From: Desulfotruncus arcticus DSM 17038
GTDB lineage: Bacteria > Bacillota > Desulfotomaculia > Desulfotomaculales > Desulfallaceae
Assembly (NCBI RefSeq): GCF_900113335.1
Contig: NZ_FOOX01000001.1
Coordinates: 62,001 to 126,000 of the forward strand
Length of the DNA stretch: 64,000 bases
Direction: 5' to 3'
The translations under genes were made by a program, and so were the position numbers. The notes beneath the pieces are model-generated. The model was not told where the DNA came from and searched no databases. It was given only the letters and a program-made list of their open reading frames with translations. How positions within the stretch are numbered: the stretch's first letter is position 1; every line of letters begins with the position of its first letter. Of this stretch, positions 1 to 8,276 are shown piece after piece.

Positions 1-243
1 CCCAGCCCTGAATTAAAAGACGGGATGACCTGTAGTGTTTCATTTATATTAAAAGAAGTAAATAACTGTTTAATTGTACCCTACAAGTCCATTAGAATGG
101 TGGATGGCAAACAGGTTGTAACTGTAATCGACAGATCCGGTCAACAGGTAGATAAGCAAATTAAAGCCGGTTTTACCGATGGCAATGAAGTAGAGGTTTT
201 GGACGGTCTCAATGTTGGTGAAACTGTGGTTTACCAGAAGTAG
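1..243 (+). CDS. Efflux RND/MacA-type periplasmic adaptor subunit, C-terminal fragment
   Basis: The reading frame is open from base 1, so the gene starts upstream of the window and only about 80 C-terminal residues are seen. The text (LKDGMTCSV, then VPYKSIRMVDGKQVVTV and LDGLNVGETVV) matches the beta-barrel and membrane-proximal end of HlyD/MacA adaptors. These link an inner-membrane ABC or RND pump to a TolC-type channel. It is followed after 8 bases by a MacB-type permease and then a TolC-like gene, which supports a MacAB-TolC-like tripartite exporter. The ATPase is not in the window and presumably lies upstream. The substrate cannot be told. Confidence 0.8.
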   Translation, partial: PSPELKDGMTCSVSFILKEVNNCLIVPYKSIRMVDGKQVVTVIDRSGQQVDKQIKAGFTDGNEVEVLDGLNVGETVVYQK

Positions 244-251
244 GTGATTTT

Positions 252-1439
252 TTGAAGCTAAAACAGCTAATTAAACTTGTCTTAACCAACATCTACCAGA
301 ATAAGATGCGAACTTTTCTCACTACGCTGGGGGTTATTGTCGGCACAGTTACCATATTTTTAGTGGTGGCCATTGGGGCGGGGGGAGAGGCCCAGGTTAA
401 TGAGCAATATTCCAGGCTTAACGTTGGGACTATTATCGTTATGGCCGCCCAAAGGGGCCGGGTGGTGGACCCGTTAACAGCTCAGGATGCCCAGCTGTTT
501 GCGGAAAGTGAGAATATCGGCCAGGCTTATCCTGTATTGCAGGGCAATGGTGATATTAATTACGATAACTATTCTACCAGAGGCAGTTTTGTAGCCATCC
601 TCCCGGATTTTCAGCAAAACAGCCATTTAACAATACAAGAGGGTAGAATGCTGGAAGAGGAAGATGAAACTAAAAAAAATAAATGTGTGGTAGTGGGGGC
701 GGAATTGGCCAACACGCTTACCGACGGCAATCCTTCTGAAATCGTCGGGCAAAACATCAGCATCAACGGCAGGAAATTTGAAGTGGTGGGCATCTATAAC
801 CGGGTGGGAGATGCCGGTCCGGGCATGAGCTATGACGACTCGGCCTTTATCACTTACACAGTGGGGCAAAAGTATTTATTGGGCACCAGGGCCAATCCCA
901 TGATTATGGCTCAGGCTACGGGCCTGGACACTGTTCAAGCGGCAATCAGCGATATTACCAATATTCTTGACGCGAATCACCGTGTCGGGGGGGCGGACCA
1001 ATTTCGCATTGTGGATGCGGGAAGCAGATTGGCGGCGGCTCAGGAGTCGGCCAGAACCATGTCCTTGCTGTTGCTGGCGGTTGCCGTAGTCGTCTTAATC
1101 GTCAGCGGCATAGGAATTATGAACGTAATGTTTGTGACAGTTAAGGAAAGGACCAAAGAAATAGGAACATTAAAAGCGATCGGAGCTAAAAAACGGGAGA
1201 TATTGAGCCAGTTTTTACTGGAGGCCGTTGTTATTAGCCTGGTCGGCGGTGTGTTAGGCGTCATTATTGGTTTTTTCACCGTCCCTTTGTTGAAATATTT
1301 CGAGCTTCCGGCTATCCCTACATTAAACGGAATTTTGTTGGGCTTAATTTTTTCCATGGTTACCGGTGTGTTCTTTGGTTTTTATCCGGCATTAAAGGCT
1401 GCCGAGTTAAACCCAATAGAAGCTTTAAGATATGAATAA
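252..1439 (+). CDS. ABC transporter permease, MacB/FtsX family
   Basis: This 395-residue protein has the MacB architecture. One N-terminal membrane helix (about residues 20-43, after the NKMRTFLTTLGVIVG motif) is followed by a large extracytoplasmic MacB_PCD domain (about 45-260) and three C-terminal FtsX helices (about 270-295, 320-345, 355-385). The signature VKERTKEIGTLKAIGAKKREI is split across helix 1-2 of that domain, and the protein ends with the usual NPIEALRYE. It starts with TTG at 252, nine bases after an AGGTGAT ribosome site. The adaptor lies just upstream and a TolC-like gene follows, so it is likely the permease of an efflux or export pump. It contains no ATPase domain. Confidence 0.88.
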   Translation: MKLKQLIKLVLTNIYQNKMRTFLTTLGVIVGTVTIFLVVAIGAGGEAQVNEQYSRLNVGTIIVMAAQRGRVVDPLTAQDAQLFAESENIGQAYPVLQGNGDINYDNYSTRGSFVAILPDFQQNSHLTIQEGRMLEEEDETKKNKCVVVGAELANTLTDGNPSEIVGQNISINGRKFEVVGIYNRVGDAGPGMSYDDSAFITYTVGQKYLLGTRANPMIMAQATGLDTVQAAISDITNILDANHRVGGADQFRIVDAGSRLAAAQESARTMSLLLLAVAVVVLIVSGIGIMNVMFVTVKERTKEIGTLKAIGAKKREILSQFLLEAVVISLVGGVLGVIIGFFTVPLLKYFELPAIPTLNGILLGLIFSMVTGVFFGFYPALKAAELNPIEALRYE

Positions 1440-1449
1440 AGGTGGTGTT

Positions 1450-2658
1450 ATGATGAGATGGAAATTTATCGTATTAATGACACTGTTTTTTACCCTTGGC
1501 AGTTTTTCCGGCGCATTTGCTGCAGATGATAGTATAACTTTGGATCAAGCTAAAAAATTAGCTAATGAAAACAGCAGAAGCTATGTAAAGTATCAAAATG
1601 ATGCAGACAAAGCGAAATATCAATTAAACCAGTCTAAAAACCAGTTAAATGAAGCCGAAAGGGAAAACGAGAGACTGATCTCCCAATACAATGACCTTGA
1701 AGAACAATTAAATGAAGAATTAAATAACAATGATCCAGATAATCCACCGGATGCAGACGAGATAAATAAAATACAAGAAGAAATGTCTTCTAAGATGGAT
1801 AATGCAGTCCAACAGGCCAAGTCAGTACAAACATTGCTAAATAACAAAAATGACGCCGAAGATAATTATGATGACTCAATTAAAGCAGCAGAAAAATACC
1901 AAAAACAATTGGAATACCAGGTGGAACAGCAATACACAACAATATTGATACAGGAGGAAAATCTGCAGGCATTAAATAAAGAATATGCCATAGACCTTAA
2001 TTTGTTTGAATCAGAAAAAGCAAAAATGCAGTTAGGCAGCAGTAATCAAGCTAATGTTAATAAAATGTCCTCAGATGCAGAAAGTCTAAACAAACAGATA
2101 ATTGATCTTAATAATTTAATTAAAGCTCTAAAAGGAAACTTAAATGACATAATGGGCAGAGATTATGATGATAATTTAACATTAGTCGCATTTGATGTCC
2201 CGGAGGAGTTTGAATTACCTGAGTATGATGCATTGCTGTCTAAAGCTACCCAAAATTATGATACGTTATCGGTTATTAAACGAACTATAGATAATAATGA
2301 GGACGATTTAGATGATACTGATGATTATAACCAGCGCAGCTTAATAAGATTAGATATTAAAGAAAAAGAGCTGCAACTGGAAGATGAAAAATTTAATTTA
2401 AAGGATTCAATTAATAATTTAATATCCGACTTTAAAATAAAACAGGAAGATTATAAATTATCTTTAATAAACCTTGAAGATGCTCAGAATAGTTACGAAT
2501 GGGATAAAAAGAGATATGAATTAGGCCAGATATCAAAGCTTGACCTTTTGCAAAGCGAATTAAATTATCTAAACTCAAAAAATAAAAATGTATCCGCCGG
2601 GTATGCCTTCTATTTGGCTTATAACAGTATTGAGTTGGCGGAAAACGGAATATTCTAA
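1450..2658 (+). CDS. TolC-like outer-membrane-efflux-family protein
   Basis: The protein has about 402 residues and a signal peptide (residues 1-25, ending AFA). A long Asn/Asp/Glu/Lys-rich coiled-coil body follows, with repeated TolC-type segments (SITLDQAKKLANENS near the start, YELGQISKLDLLQSELNYL near the end). The ATG at 1450 or 1453 is preferred because AAAGGTGGT lies just upstream; an earlier ATG at 1432 overlaps the permease stop. TolC proteins form the outer channel of tripartite exporters in diderms; in Desulfotomaculia the role is unclear. The gene is clearly richer in A+T than its neighbours. It completes the adaptor-permease-TolC set. Confidence 0.72.
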   Translation: MMRWKFIVLMTLFFTLGSFSGAFAADDSITLDQAKKLANENSRSYVKYQNDADKAKYQLNQSKNQLNEAERENERLISQYNDLEEQLNEELNNNDPDNPPDADEINKIQEEMSSKMDNAVQQAKSVQTLLNNKNDAEDNYDDSIKAAEKYQKQLEYQVEQQYTTILIQEENLQALNKEYAIDLNLFESEKAKMQLGSSNQANVNKMSSDAESLNKQIIDLNNLIKALKGNLNDIMGRDYDDNLTLVAFDVPEEFELPEYDALLSKATQNYDTLSVIKRTIDNNEDDLDDTDDYNQRSLIRLDIKEKELQLEDEKFNLKDSINNLISDFKIKQEDYKLSLINLEDAQNSYEWDKKRYELGQISKLDLLQSELNYLNSKNKNVSAGYAFYLAYNSIELAENGIF

Positions 2659-2706
2659 AATGGGAAAACAAAAACTAACCCCAAAAAACTCAAATAAATC
2701 GAAAAA

Positions 2707-2735
2707 AGCGCCTGTCATAAAAACAGGCGCTTTAA
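2707..2735. terminator. Bidirectional rho-independent terminator
   Basis: An 8-bp perfect stem (GCGCCTGT / ACAGGCGC) is flanked by AAAAAA on the left and TTT on the right. It lies between the convergent TolC-like gene and the DUF3243 gene, so it can end transcription from both sides. Confidence 0.85.
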
Positions 2736-2743
2736 TCCATCTT

Positions 2744-3007
2744 TTACTGGTTTACCACCTTGGTCATCAAACGGGCCAGCGTTTGGCGCTCGCTCTGGTC
2801 TGCAGCGTTCCATAGTTCTTTTAAAAGCTGCTGCTCCGGATTGGCCGGCGGTACATTTTGGGCTAACAGGTCTCCTGCCTGATTGGCTAAATTTTGAATT
2901 TTATCCCTGGAAATGCCCAGTTCTTCAGCGAACTCCATCGCCTGCTTGAGGTAATTTTTCCATGTTACCCAGTCGGTATTGGCGTTTCTGGCAAAATTAA
3001 AATCCAT
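2744..3007 (-). CDS. DUF3243 family protein (YmfJ-like)
   Basis: This is a small soluble protein of 87 residues, starting MDFNFARNANTDWVTWKNYLKQAM. The spacing and the WxxWKxYL segment are those of the DUF3243 family (B. subtilis YmfJ), whose biochemical function is unknown. The ATG at 3007 is chosen because AAGGTGGGG lies seven bases upstream; a GTG twelve bases earlier would overlap that site. It is a lone reverse-strand gene facing the efflux genes across a shared terminator. Confidence 0.78.
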   Translation of the reverse strand: MDFNFARNANTDWVTWKNYLKQAMEFAEELGISRDKIQNLANQAGDLLAQNVPPANPEQQLLKELWNAADQSERQTLARLMTKVVNQ

Positions 3008-3094
3008 GCTTATCCCCACCTTAAAGTTTTAAATGATTTTTGATATAAAATATTTTCTCCAAAATTTAAGATGTTATTCTTTTAACCAGAAAAA

Positions 3095-3123
3095 TTTTCA
3101 TATCTAACCAATCTTTATATAAT
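3095..3123 (+). promoter_or_regulatory. Candidate sigma-A promoter for the YabG-N-like gene
   Basis: TTTTCA and TATAAT are separated by 17 bases, in an AT-rich divergent intergenic region upstream of the small gene at 3256. The -10 box is perfect and the -35 box is weak. Confidence 0.45.
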
Positions 3124-3255
3124 GAGATAATATTTATATTTCACAAATACCTGTGTAAAGGCATATGTTGTAGAAGGTAAAGAAAAATGTAATGTCAGCC
3201 GGGAAAATGTATGTCATCCCGGTGGTCGATACTTCCTTGTAGGAGGTATTTATTT

Positions 3256-3471
3256 ATGAAAATTGGCGATATTGTCACCAGAAGGTTTGCCGGTGAGGAA
3301 GCCCAATTTTGTATTATCGGGTTTTATACAGACCAGAGTTCTGGAGAAAGGGTAGCAATAGTTGCTATGTTGGATCCACATTCGGTCCGGGAAGTAGCAG
3401 TACAGGAGTTGGCACCGGTGGCCTTCAAAGACTTGATAGCTTTGACTGCAAATTCCAGTTATATGCATTAG
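3256..3471 (+). CDS. Small protein resembling the N-terminus of YabG
   Basis: This protein has 71 residues and starts MKIGDIVTRRFAGEEAQFCIIGFY. AGGAGG precedes the ATG with ideal spacing; an earlier in-frame GTG lacks a site. The opening resembles the SH3-like start of the sporulation protease YabG (IGD-V-RKS...F-I-GI), but the protease domain is absent and a terminator follows directly. It is either an independent small protein or a relic. The function is unknown, and the resemblance is from memory of the family rather than a search. Confidence 0.55.
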   Translation: MKIGDIVTRRFAGEEAQFCIIGFYTDQSSGERVAIVAMLDPHSVREVAVQELAPVAFKDLIALTANSSYMH

Positions 3472-3498
3472 CTGCCTGCTCAAAGGCAGTTTTTATTT
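3472..3498 (+). terminator. Rho-independent terminator
   Basis: Stem CTGCCT / AGGCAG with a six-base loop, followed by TTTTTATTTT. It begins at the base after the stop codon of the small gene. Confidence 0.8.
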
Positions 3499-3599
3499 TG
3501 CGCGTTTGATTTGCGCGCTTGATTTTGTTGGTACTAAAAGGAATAGTATATCTTTTATTGAATTATACTATTTTAACTGAAAGGAGCGGGTGATAAACA

Positions 3600-4943
3600 A
3601 TGGAATCGAGATATGGCAAATATGCCGAAGGCGCCGTTCAAAAAGCTGCAAAGTTGGGCGCTGATATGGCTGAAGCATATATCGGCAACAGTAAGGAACT
3701 GGTAGTTGACGTTCGCAACGGGTCAATTGAAACGATGAAGCTGGCTGAAGACAGGGGCATGGGGATAAGAGTTTTTGCAGGCGGGAAGACCGGTTTTGCT
3801 TTTACCACGGATTTCGGAGACAGTGCTCTCGAAGAGGTCGCGAGACAAGCCCTGGCCAACGCGTCCTGTGCGGAACCAGACCCTTTAAGAACGCTTCCGG
3901 TGCCGGCTCCGTCCTACCCGCAGATGGATTTGTTTGATCCCGGTATTAAAAACGCCGCGGTGGAGCAAAAAATTGAAATGGCCAAGTCGATGGAAAATGA
4001 GGCCCGGGCTTTTGACAAAAGAATCAGCGTTATTGAGAGCTCAACTTACCAGGATGGTGAGGTTGAAGTTACCCTGTTTAATTCCAAGGGGACTTCTTTG
4101 CATTACCTTGGTGCCTATTGCGGTATGTACATAGCCCTGGTAGCAGGGCAGGGTGAGGACAGCCAAACGGGCTTTGCGCTGGGCTACGGTCTTCGCTTTG
4201 CTGAGCTGGATCCCTCCAAGTTCGGAAGGCAGGCAGCGGAAAGGGCTGTCCGCATGTTGGGCGCAAAGCCTGGTGCCACCCAAAAGGCGCCGGTTATTTT
4301 GGACCCGTATGTGGCAACAGGGTTTCTGGGTATGCTGGCGCCGGCGCTTTCTGCCGAGGCAGTGCAAAAGGGGCGCTCCCTGTTTGCGGGAAAAGTCGGA
4401 CAGCAGGTGGGCTCGGGGAACATCAACCTGGTAGACGACGGCACATTAAAAGACGGCATCTCTTCCGCTCCCTTTGACGGGGAAGGAGTTCCAACCTCCC
4501 GCACGGTACTGATCGAGGGAGGTGTGTTAAAGTGCTTTTTGCATAATACTTACACTGCTGCTAAGGACAAAGTACTTTCCACCGGGAACGGTGTGCGTGG
4601 CTCCTTTAAAGGGACACCCGAAGTGGGCACCACCAACTTTTTTATCGAGCCCGGCGCTAAAAAGCCGGAAGAAATTATCGGTGAAATCAATAACGGTTTT
4701 TACGTGACGGAAGTTATGGGCATGCATACCGCCAACCCTATCAGTGGCGACTTTTCTGTCGGTGCCAGCGGGCTGTGGATAGAAAACGGGAAACCGGCCC
4801 GTCCGGTGCGGGGAATGGCCATTGCCGGTAATATCACGGATTTGCTGAAGTCGGTCGATGCGGTGGGCAGCGATCTGCAATTTTTCGGCGGCAAAGGCGC
4901 GCCGACGATCCGCGTATCGGCTATGAGCATCAGTGGCCATTAG
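3600..4943 (+). CDS. pmbA: TldD/PmbA family protein (TldE/PmbA type)
   Basis: This 447-residue protein belongs to the TldD/PmbA modulator-of-gyrase family. It lacks the HExxxH zinc motif of TldD, which assigns it to the TldE/PmbA branch. In E. coli TldD and TldE form a protease that processes peptides; TldE is the non-catalytic partner. Conserved parts include the N-terminal domain (VRNGSIETMKLAEDRGMGIRV), the central segment STGNGVRGSF, and the C-terminal GNITDLLKSVDAVGSDLQFFGG. No TldD gene is in the window. The start follows AAAGGAGCGGG. An inverted repeat (AATAGTATA / TATACTATT, 3542-3572) precedes the ribosome site and could be an operator or UTR hairpin. Confidence 0.85.
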   Translation: MESRYGKYAEGAVQKAAKLGADMAEAYIGNSKELVVDVRNGSIETMKLAEDRGMGIRVFAGGKTGFAFTTDFGDSALEEVARQALANASCAEPDPLRTLPVPAPSYPQMDLFDPGIKNAAVEQKIEMAKSMENEARAFDKRISVIESSTYQDGEVEVTLFNSKGTSLHYLGAYCGMYIALVAGQGEDSQTGFALGYGLRFAELDPSKFGRQAAERAVRMLGAKPGATQKAPVILDPYVATGFLGMLAPALSAEAVQKGRSLFAGKVGQQVGSGNINLVDDGTLKDGISSAPFDGEGVPTSRTVLIEGGVLKCFLHNTYTAAKDKVLSTGNGVRGSFKGTPEVGTTNFFIEPGAKKPEEIIGEINNGFYVTEVMGMHTANPISGDFSVGASGLWIENGKPARPVRGMAIAGNITDLLKSVDAVGSDLQFFGGKGAPTIRVSAMSISGH

Positions 4944-5041
4944 GCTCATTTTTCAAAAAATCCTTTTACCTTTAATGATGCAGTAAAACCAATACGATTA
5001 AATAACCAAAATAAGTGATGAGGGCAGGCAGCGCAAGTACC

Positions 5042-5066
5042 AAGTTCATTAATAATGAATGAACTT
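5042..5066. repeat. Inverted repeat in the pmbA-aroQ intergenic region
   Basis: AAGTTCATT and AATGAACTT form perfect 9-bp arms around a 7-base spacer, with no T-run. It lies about 60 bases upstream of the aroQ promoter, so an operator is possible but not shown. Confidence 0.4.
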
Positions 5067-5124
5067 ATCCCATTACCACATGCATGTCAAGTAATTGTTT
5101 GAAAGGTGCTGGCATTAACTGACT

Positions 5125-5152
5125 TTGCAACTTAAGGGGATTATGTTAAAAT
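5125..5152 (+). promoter_or_regulatory. Candidate sigma-A promoter for aroQ
   Basis: TTGCAA and TAAAAT are separated by 16 bases, about 28 bases upstream of the aroQ GTG start. The spacing is acceptable and both boxes are one mismatch from consensus or close to it. Confidence 0.5.
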
Positions 5153-5179
5153 ATTTCCAGTATTTTTAGGGGGAAAAGC

Positions 5180-5626
5180 GTGAGAATATTAGTTTTAAAC
5201 GGACCCAATTTGAACCTGTTGGGGCTGCGGGAACCCGGCGTTTACGGTGCTGTTACCCTTGATCAAATAAAGTCGTCCATGCTGGCCCTGGCCGGCGAAT
5301 TGGGCGTTGAGCTTGATTTTTTTCAATCCAACCACGAAGGCGCTTTAATTGACCGGCTGCACGAAGCAAGAGATAATTTCTCCGCGGTCATTTTTAATCC
5401 AGGAGCCCATACCCATTACAGCTACGCGCTGCGCGATGCTGTTGCCGCTATTAGTATTCCGGTGATTGAGGTTCATCTTTCCAATATTTACACCCGGGAG
5501 GAATTCAGGCGGCATTCGGTGATAGCGCCGGTGGCGGCCGGGCAGGTATCCGGTTTCGGCGCGGCGGGTTATTTATTGGCATTAAGGGCGGCTGTCGATT
5601 TAAAACCCGAGTACCATTCAATCTAA
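5180..5626 (+). CDS. aroQ: 3-dehydroquinate dehydratase, type II
   Basis: This 148-residue enzyme removes water from 3-dehydroquinate to give 3-dehydroshikimate in the shikimate pathway. The type II signatures are complete: N-terminal [18 protein letters not shown] with the catalytic Tyr, [18 protein letters not shown] with the active-site His, and [17 protein letters not shown]. The GTG start lies after AGGGGGAA. The length is typical. Xaa-Pro peptidase and efp follow, the same order as B. subtilis aroQ(yqhS)-yqhT-efp. Confidence 0.96.
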   Translation: MRILVLNGPNLNLLGLREPGVYGAVTLDQIKSSMLALAGELGVELDFFQSNHEGALIDRLHEARDNFSAVIFNPGAHTHYSYALRDAVAAISIPVIEVHLSNIYTREEFRRHSVIAPVAAGQVSGFGAAGYLLALRAAVDLKPEYHSI

Positions 5627-5693
5627 GGCCTGCAACGATTTCACCTAATACACAAATTTCGGTGTCTGTTTGAGCAACGGAGGACATTTAATA

Positions 5694-6767
5694 ATGATGG
5701 AGCGAGTTAAGCGAATTGCCGGGTACCTGGCTGAAAGCGGAACCAGCGCGATGTTGGTTATGCAGCCGGAAAACAGGCTGTACCTCAGCGGCTTTACCGG
5801 TAGTTCCGGTGCCGTATTGGTTACAGAAAAAAAGTCTTTCCTGATCACTGATTTTCGATACATTGAACAGGCCAAACAACAAAGCCCGCACCTTGAAATT
5901 TATAAATTGCGGGAAACCATGGAAGACACACTTGCTGATATGGTCAGCTCATTGGGACTAAAATCCATAACCTTTGAAGCGGATTACATAAGTTATCATT
6001 GTTATGAACAGCTTAAAGGCAAGCTTCAAGGTGTTGAACTTAAACCGGCAACAGGGGTGGTTGAACGGGGCAGGCAGGTTAAGGACAGTGGCGAGCTGTT
6101 GGCTATTGCCAGGTCCATGTCCCTGCTGGACGATGGGTTTGACTTTATCTGCGGGCGGATAAAACCCGGTATCACTGAGCAAGAGCTTGAGTTTGAACTG
6201 GAAACCTATTTACGCCAAAAAGGCGCATCGGGTCCGGCCTTTCCCTTTATTATCGCATCCGGTCCCAGGTCATCATTACCGCACGGAACTGCCACGGACA
6301 GGGTTATCGGCTACGGTGACCTTATCACCCTGGATTTTGGTGTTGTTCTGGACAATTACAATTCTGATATGACCAGGACAGTAGCGCTGGGCGAGCCGCC
6401 GGCGGAATTAAAGAAAATTTACTCTATCGTGCTGGAGGCCCAACTAGCCGGGCTTGCCGCAGTCAGGGCCGGTATAACCGCCAGCTCGGCGGACAGCGCG
6501 GCCCGTCAGGTTATCGAGTCCTATGGTTATGGCGGATATTTCGGACACGGGACCGGCCATGGAGTGGGCCTGGCGGTGCATGAGGCGCCGCGCCTGTCCT
6601 CCAGGGATAATACCGTGCTGCTTGAAGGAATGGTGGTTACGGTGGAGCCGGGCATTTACCTGCCCGGGGTCGGCGGAGTCCGGATTGAAGACAGTGTAGT
6701 GGTGGAAAAAGACGGCTGCCGGGTTTTGACAAAATCACCTAAAGACAAGTTAATAATTCTTGCTTGA
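5694..6767 (+). CDS. Xaa-Pro peptidase family protein (M24, YqhT-like)
   Basis: This 357-residue metallopeptidase has a creatinase-like N-terminal domain (1-125) and a pita-bread M24 domain. The five metal ligands are visible: two Asp in LDFGVVLDNYNSDMTRT, His in GTGHGVGLAVHEAP, Glu in VEPGIYLPG, Glu in GGVRIEDSV. It removes N-terminal residues from peptides with proline in position two. The ATG at 5694 is preferred because GGAGGA ends nine bases before it; the open frame begins earlier at a TTG that lacks a site. It sits between aroQ and efp, as in Bacillus. Confidence 0.92.
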   Translation: MMERVKRIAGYLAESGTSAMLVMQPENRLYLSGFTGSSGAVLVTEKKSFLITDFRYIEQAKQQSPHLEIYKLRETMEDTLADMVSSLGLKSITFEADYISYHCYEQLKGKLQGVELKPATGVVERGRQVKDSGELLAIARSMSLLDDGFDFICGRIKPGITEQELEFELETYLRQKGASGPAFPFIIASGPRSSLPHGTATDRVIGYGDLITLDFGVVLDNYNSDMTRTVALGEPPAELKKIYSIVLEAQLAGLAAVRAGITASSADSAARQVIESYGYGGYFGHGTGHGVGLAVHEAPRLSSRDNTVLLEGMVVTVEPGIYLPGVGGVRIEDSVVVEKDGCRVLTKSPKDKLIILA

Positions 6768-6779
6768 ATGTAAACACGA

Positions 6780-6860
6780 GGAGCCAGGAGTCAGAAATCA
6801 GGAATCAACATAAGAACCGGTTATATAATATTCTGAATTCTGACTCCTGACTCCTGACTA
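6780..6860. repeat. Heptad-arm inverted repeat, copy a
   Basis: The left arm is GGAGCCAGGAGTCAG-type and the right arm is its complement type (CTGACTCCTGACTCCTGA), around a core with AACCGGTT and AATATTCTGA. It lies between the peptidase gene and efp, ending just before the efp ribosome site. It belongs to the family of ten loci described in the findings. Confidence 0.75.
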
Positions 6861-6881
6861 CTTTTTTAGGAGGCGGGGAAC

Positions 6882-7439
6882 TTGATATCAACCAATGAAT
6901 TTCGCACAGGTTTAACCATTGAGCTGGAAGGTGACGTGTACCAGGTTGTGGACTTTCAGCACGTAAAGCCCGGTAAGGGTGCGGCATTTGTCCGCTCCAA
7001 GCTAAGGAACCTCAGGACCGGCGCTGTGGTCGACAAAACCTTTAATGCCGGTGAAAAAATCCCCCGGGCCAGGGTGGAGCGCAAAGAAGTGCAGTATCTT
7101 TATAACGACGGAACCGATTATAATTTTATGGATATGGAAACCTACGATCAGTTTGCTATGAGCAAAGATCAACTGGAAGATGCAATTAAGTTTTTGAAGG
7201 AAAATATGGTTATCAGCATCCTAACATTCAAGGGCGAATCAATAGGTGTGGACCTGCCCAACTACGTTGACCTGGAAGTGGTGGAAACAGCGCCCGGCAT
7301 CAAAGGCGATACGGCATCGGGTGGTTCCAAGCCGGCGACAATGGAGACGGGGTATGTCGTCCAGGTGCCGTTTTTTATTAACATCGGCGATGTGCTGCAG
7401 ATAGATACCCGCACAGGCCATTACATCAAAAGAGTTTAG
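6882..7439 (+). CDS. efp: Translation elongation factor P
   Basis: This 185-residue protein relieves ribosome stalling at polyproline stretches by entering the E site. The three-domain layout is complete: the KOW-like N-domain with the loop PGKGAAF carrying Lys32 at the tip that is modified in many bacteria, then two OB folds. The C-terminal [16 protein letters not shown] is the family signature. The start is TTG, preceded by AGGAGGCGGGG. No modification gene for Lys32 (epmA, or ymfI) is seen nearby. Confidence 0.97.
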   Translation: MISTNEFRTGLTIELEGDVYQVVDFQHVKPGKGAAFVRSKLRNLRTGAVVDKTFNAGEKIPRARVERKEVQYLYNDGTDYNFMDMETYDQFAMSKDQLEDAIKFLKENMVISILTFKGESIGVDLPNYVDLEVVETAPGIKGDTASGGSKPATMETGYVVQVPFFINIGDVLQIDTRTGHYIKRV

Positions 7440-7454
7440 GAAATATATGTTTAA

Positions 7455-7517
7455 AAACCCCCGGTGCGAGGGATACTATTTTTGTTGAAATGTATCTTGG
7501 AAAACCAAAGGGGGTTT
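7455..7517 (+). promoter_or_regulatory. Possible leader hairpin hiding the next ribosome site
   Basis: AAACCCCC (7455-7462) is the exact complement of GGGGGTTT (7510-7517). The second strand overlaps the AAAGGGGG ribosome site of the following gene. The 47-base loop makes this weak; regulation is inferred only from the pairing. Confidence 0.3.
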
Positions 7518-7521
7518 CTTA

Positions 7522-7956
7522 ATGTCCGACCTTAGATCAAAAGTGGCTTACCTGCAGGGGCTTTCAACCGGGCTGAACCTGGAGGGCGAAAGCAAGGAAG
7601 GAAAAATAATACAAAATATCATCAGTGTATTGGAGGATTTTGCCGATTCGTTTTCCGAACTTGAGAATGCCCAGGAACAACTGGAAGATTATGTGGAGAC
7701 CATTGATGAGGATCTGTATTCTCTTGAAACCGACTTGGATGAAGAGGATATGGAAGATTACGTGGAGGTGGACTGCCCTCGCTGCGGTGAAACTGTTTTG
7801 TTCGATTCCGGAATAGTAGAAGATGAGGATATTATCGAAGTAACCTGTCCCAATTGCGATGAGGTTGTTTTTGTAAATGATGATAGCTTTGAATCGGCCG
7901 ATGACGTTGAAGAAATTACGGGACAGGCTGTAGCTTCGGTTGAAGAAGACTTGTAA
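7522..7956 (+). CDS. CD1247 N-terminal-domain-like zinc-ribbon protein
   Basis: This is an acidic 144-residue protein. The N-terminal helix-rich part (SDLRSKVAYLQGLSTGLNL) is the segment found in clostridial CD1247-type proteins. A coiled, Glu/Asp-rich stretch follows, then a zinc ribbon with two CPxC knuckles (CPRCGE and CPNCDE) spaced about 31 residues apart. The function is unknown. A strong terminator follows, and the ribosome site may be masked by an upstream C-run. It takes the place of yqhV between efp and spoIIIA in the Bacillus order. Confidence 0.7.
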   Translation: MSDLRSKVAYLQGLSTGLNLEGESKEGKIIQNIISVLEDFADSFSELENAQEQLEDYVETIDEDLYSLETDLDEEDMEDYVEVDCPRCGETVLFDSGIVEDEDIIEVTCPNCDEVVFVNDDSFESADDVEEITGQAVASVEEDL

Positions 7957-7979
7957 AAATTAAAAAAGCATAAAAAATG

Positions 7980-8014
7980 GCGGCAGGAGGTTATCCTGTC
8001 GCTTAATTTTTTTA
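7980..8014 (+). terminator. Rho-independent terminator
   Basis: A nine-pair stem with one G-T pair (GCGGCAGGA / TCCTGTCGC) is followed by TTAATTTTTTTT. It ends the zinc-ribbon gene. Confidence 0.75.
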
Positions 8015-8017
8015 TCT

Positions 8018-8138
8018 TCGCACAGCCTGTAAAACCCCGCCCTCTTAGGTCGGGGATTAACAGGCTGTAAGCTCGAAATAAGTGCGACTAAGGTTCAGAT
8101 GGGGTCAAAACCCCACCTTGAACCAAGTCTTCTTTATT
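8018..8138 (+). repeat. Two-hairpin dispersed element, copy E1
   Basis: Hairpin 1 has outer stem ACAGCCTGT / ACAGGCTGT and inner stem CCCCG / CGGGG. The invariant linker CGAAATAAGTGCGACTAAG follows, then hairpin 2 (GGTTCAGATGGGG pairing with CCCCACCTTGAACC), and the element ends AAGTCTTCTTTATT. Compared with E2 both hairpin 1 stems differ in sequence but still pair. It is intergenic, just upstream of the promoter at 8179. Confidence 0.8.
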
Positions 8139-8178
8139 ATAATATGCGAATATAGCATGTTAATGACCCGGGTGGTTC

Positions 8179-8207
8179 TTGACTGCACAGCATGTACGAT
8201 TTACAAT
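8179..8207 (+). promoter_or_regulatory. Sigma-A promoter of the CoA-disulfide reductase gene
   Basis: TTGACT and TACAAT with a 17-base spacer, close to consensus. The expected start of transcription near 8214 makes the downstream ATG at 8277 the natural start codon. Confidence 0.7.
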
Positions 8208-8276
8208 TAACCCAGGTGTAAAATGGGGTATTGTTCAAAACAAGTTAAAAATAACTATCAAGCGGGGTGGGAAGAA

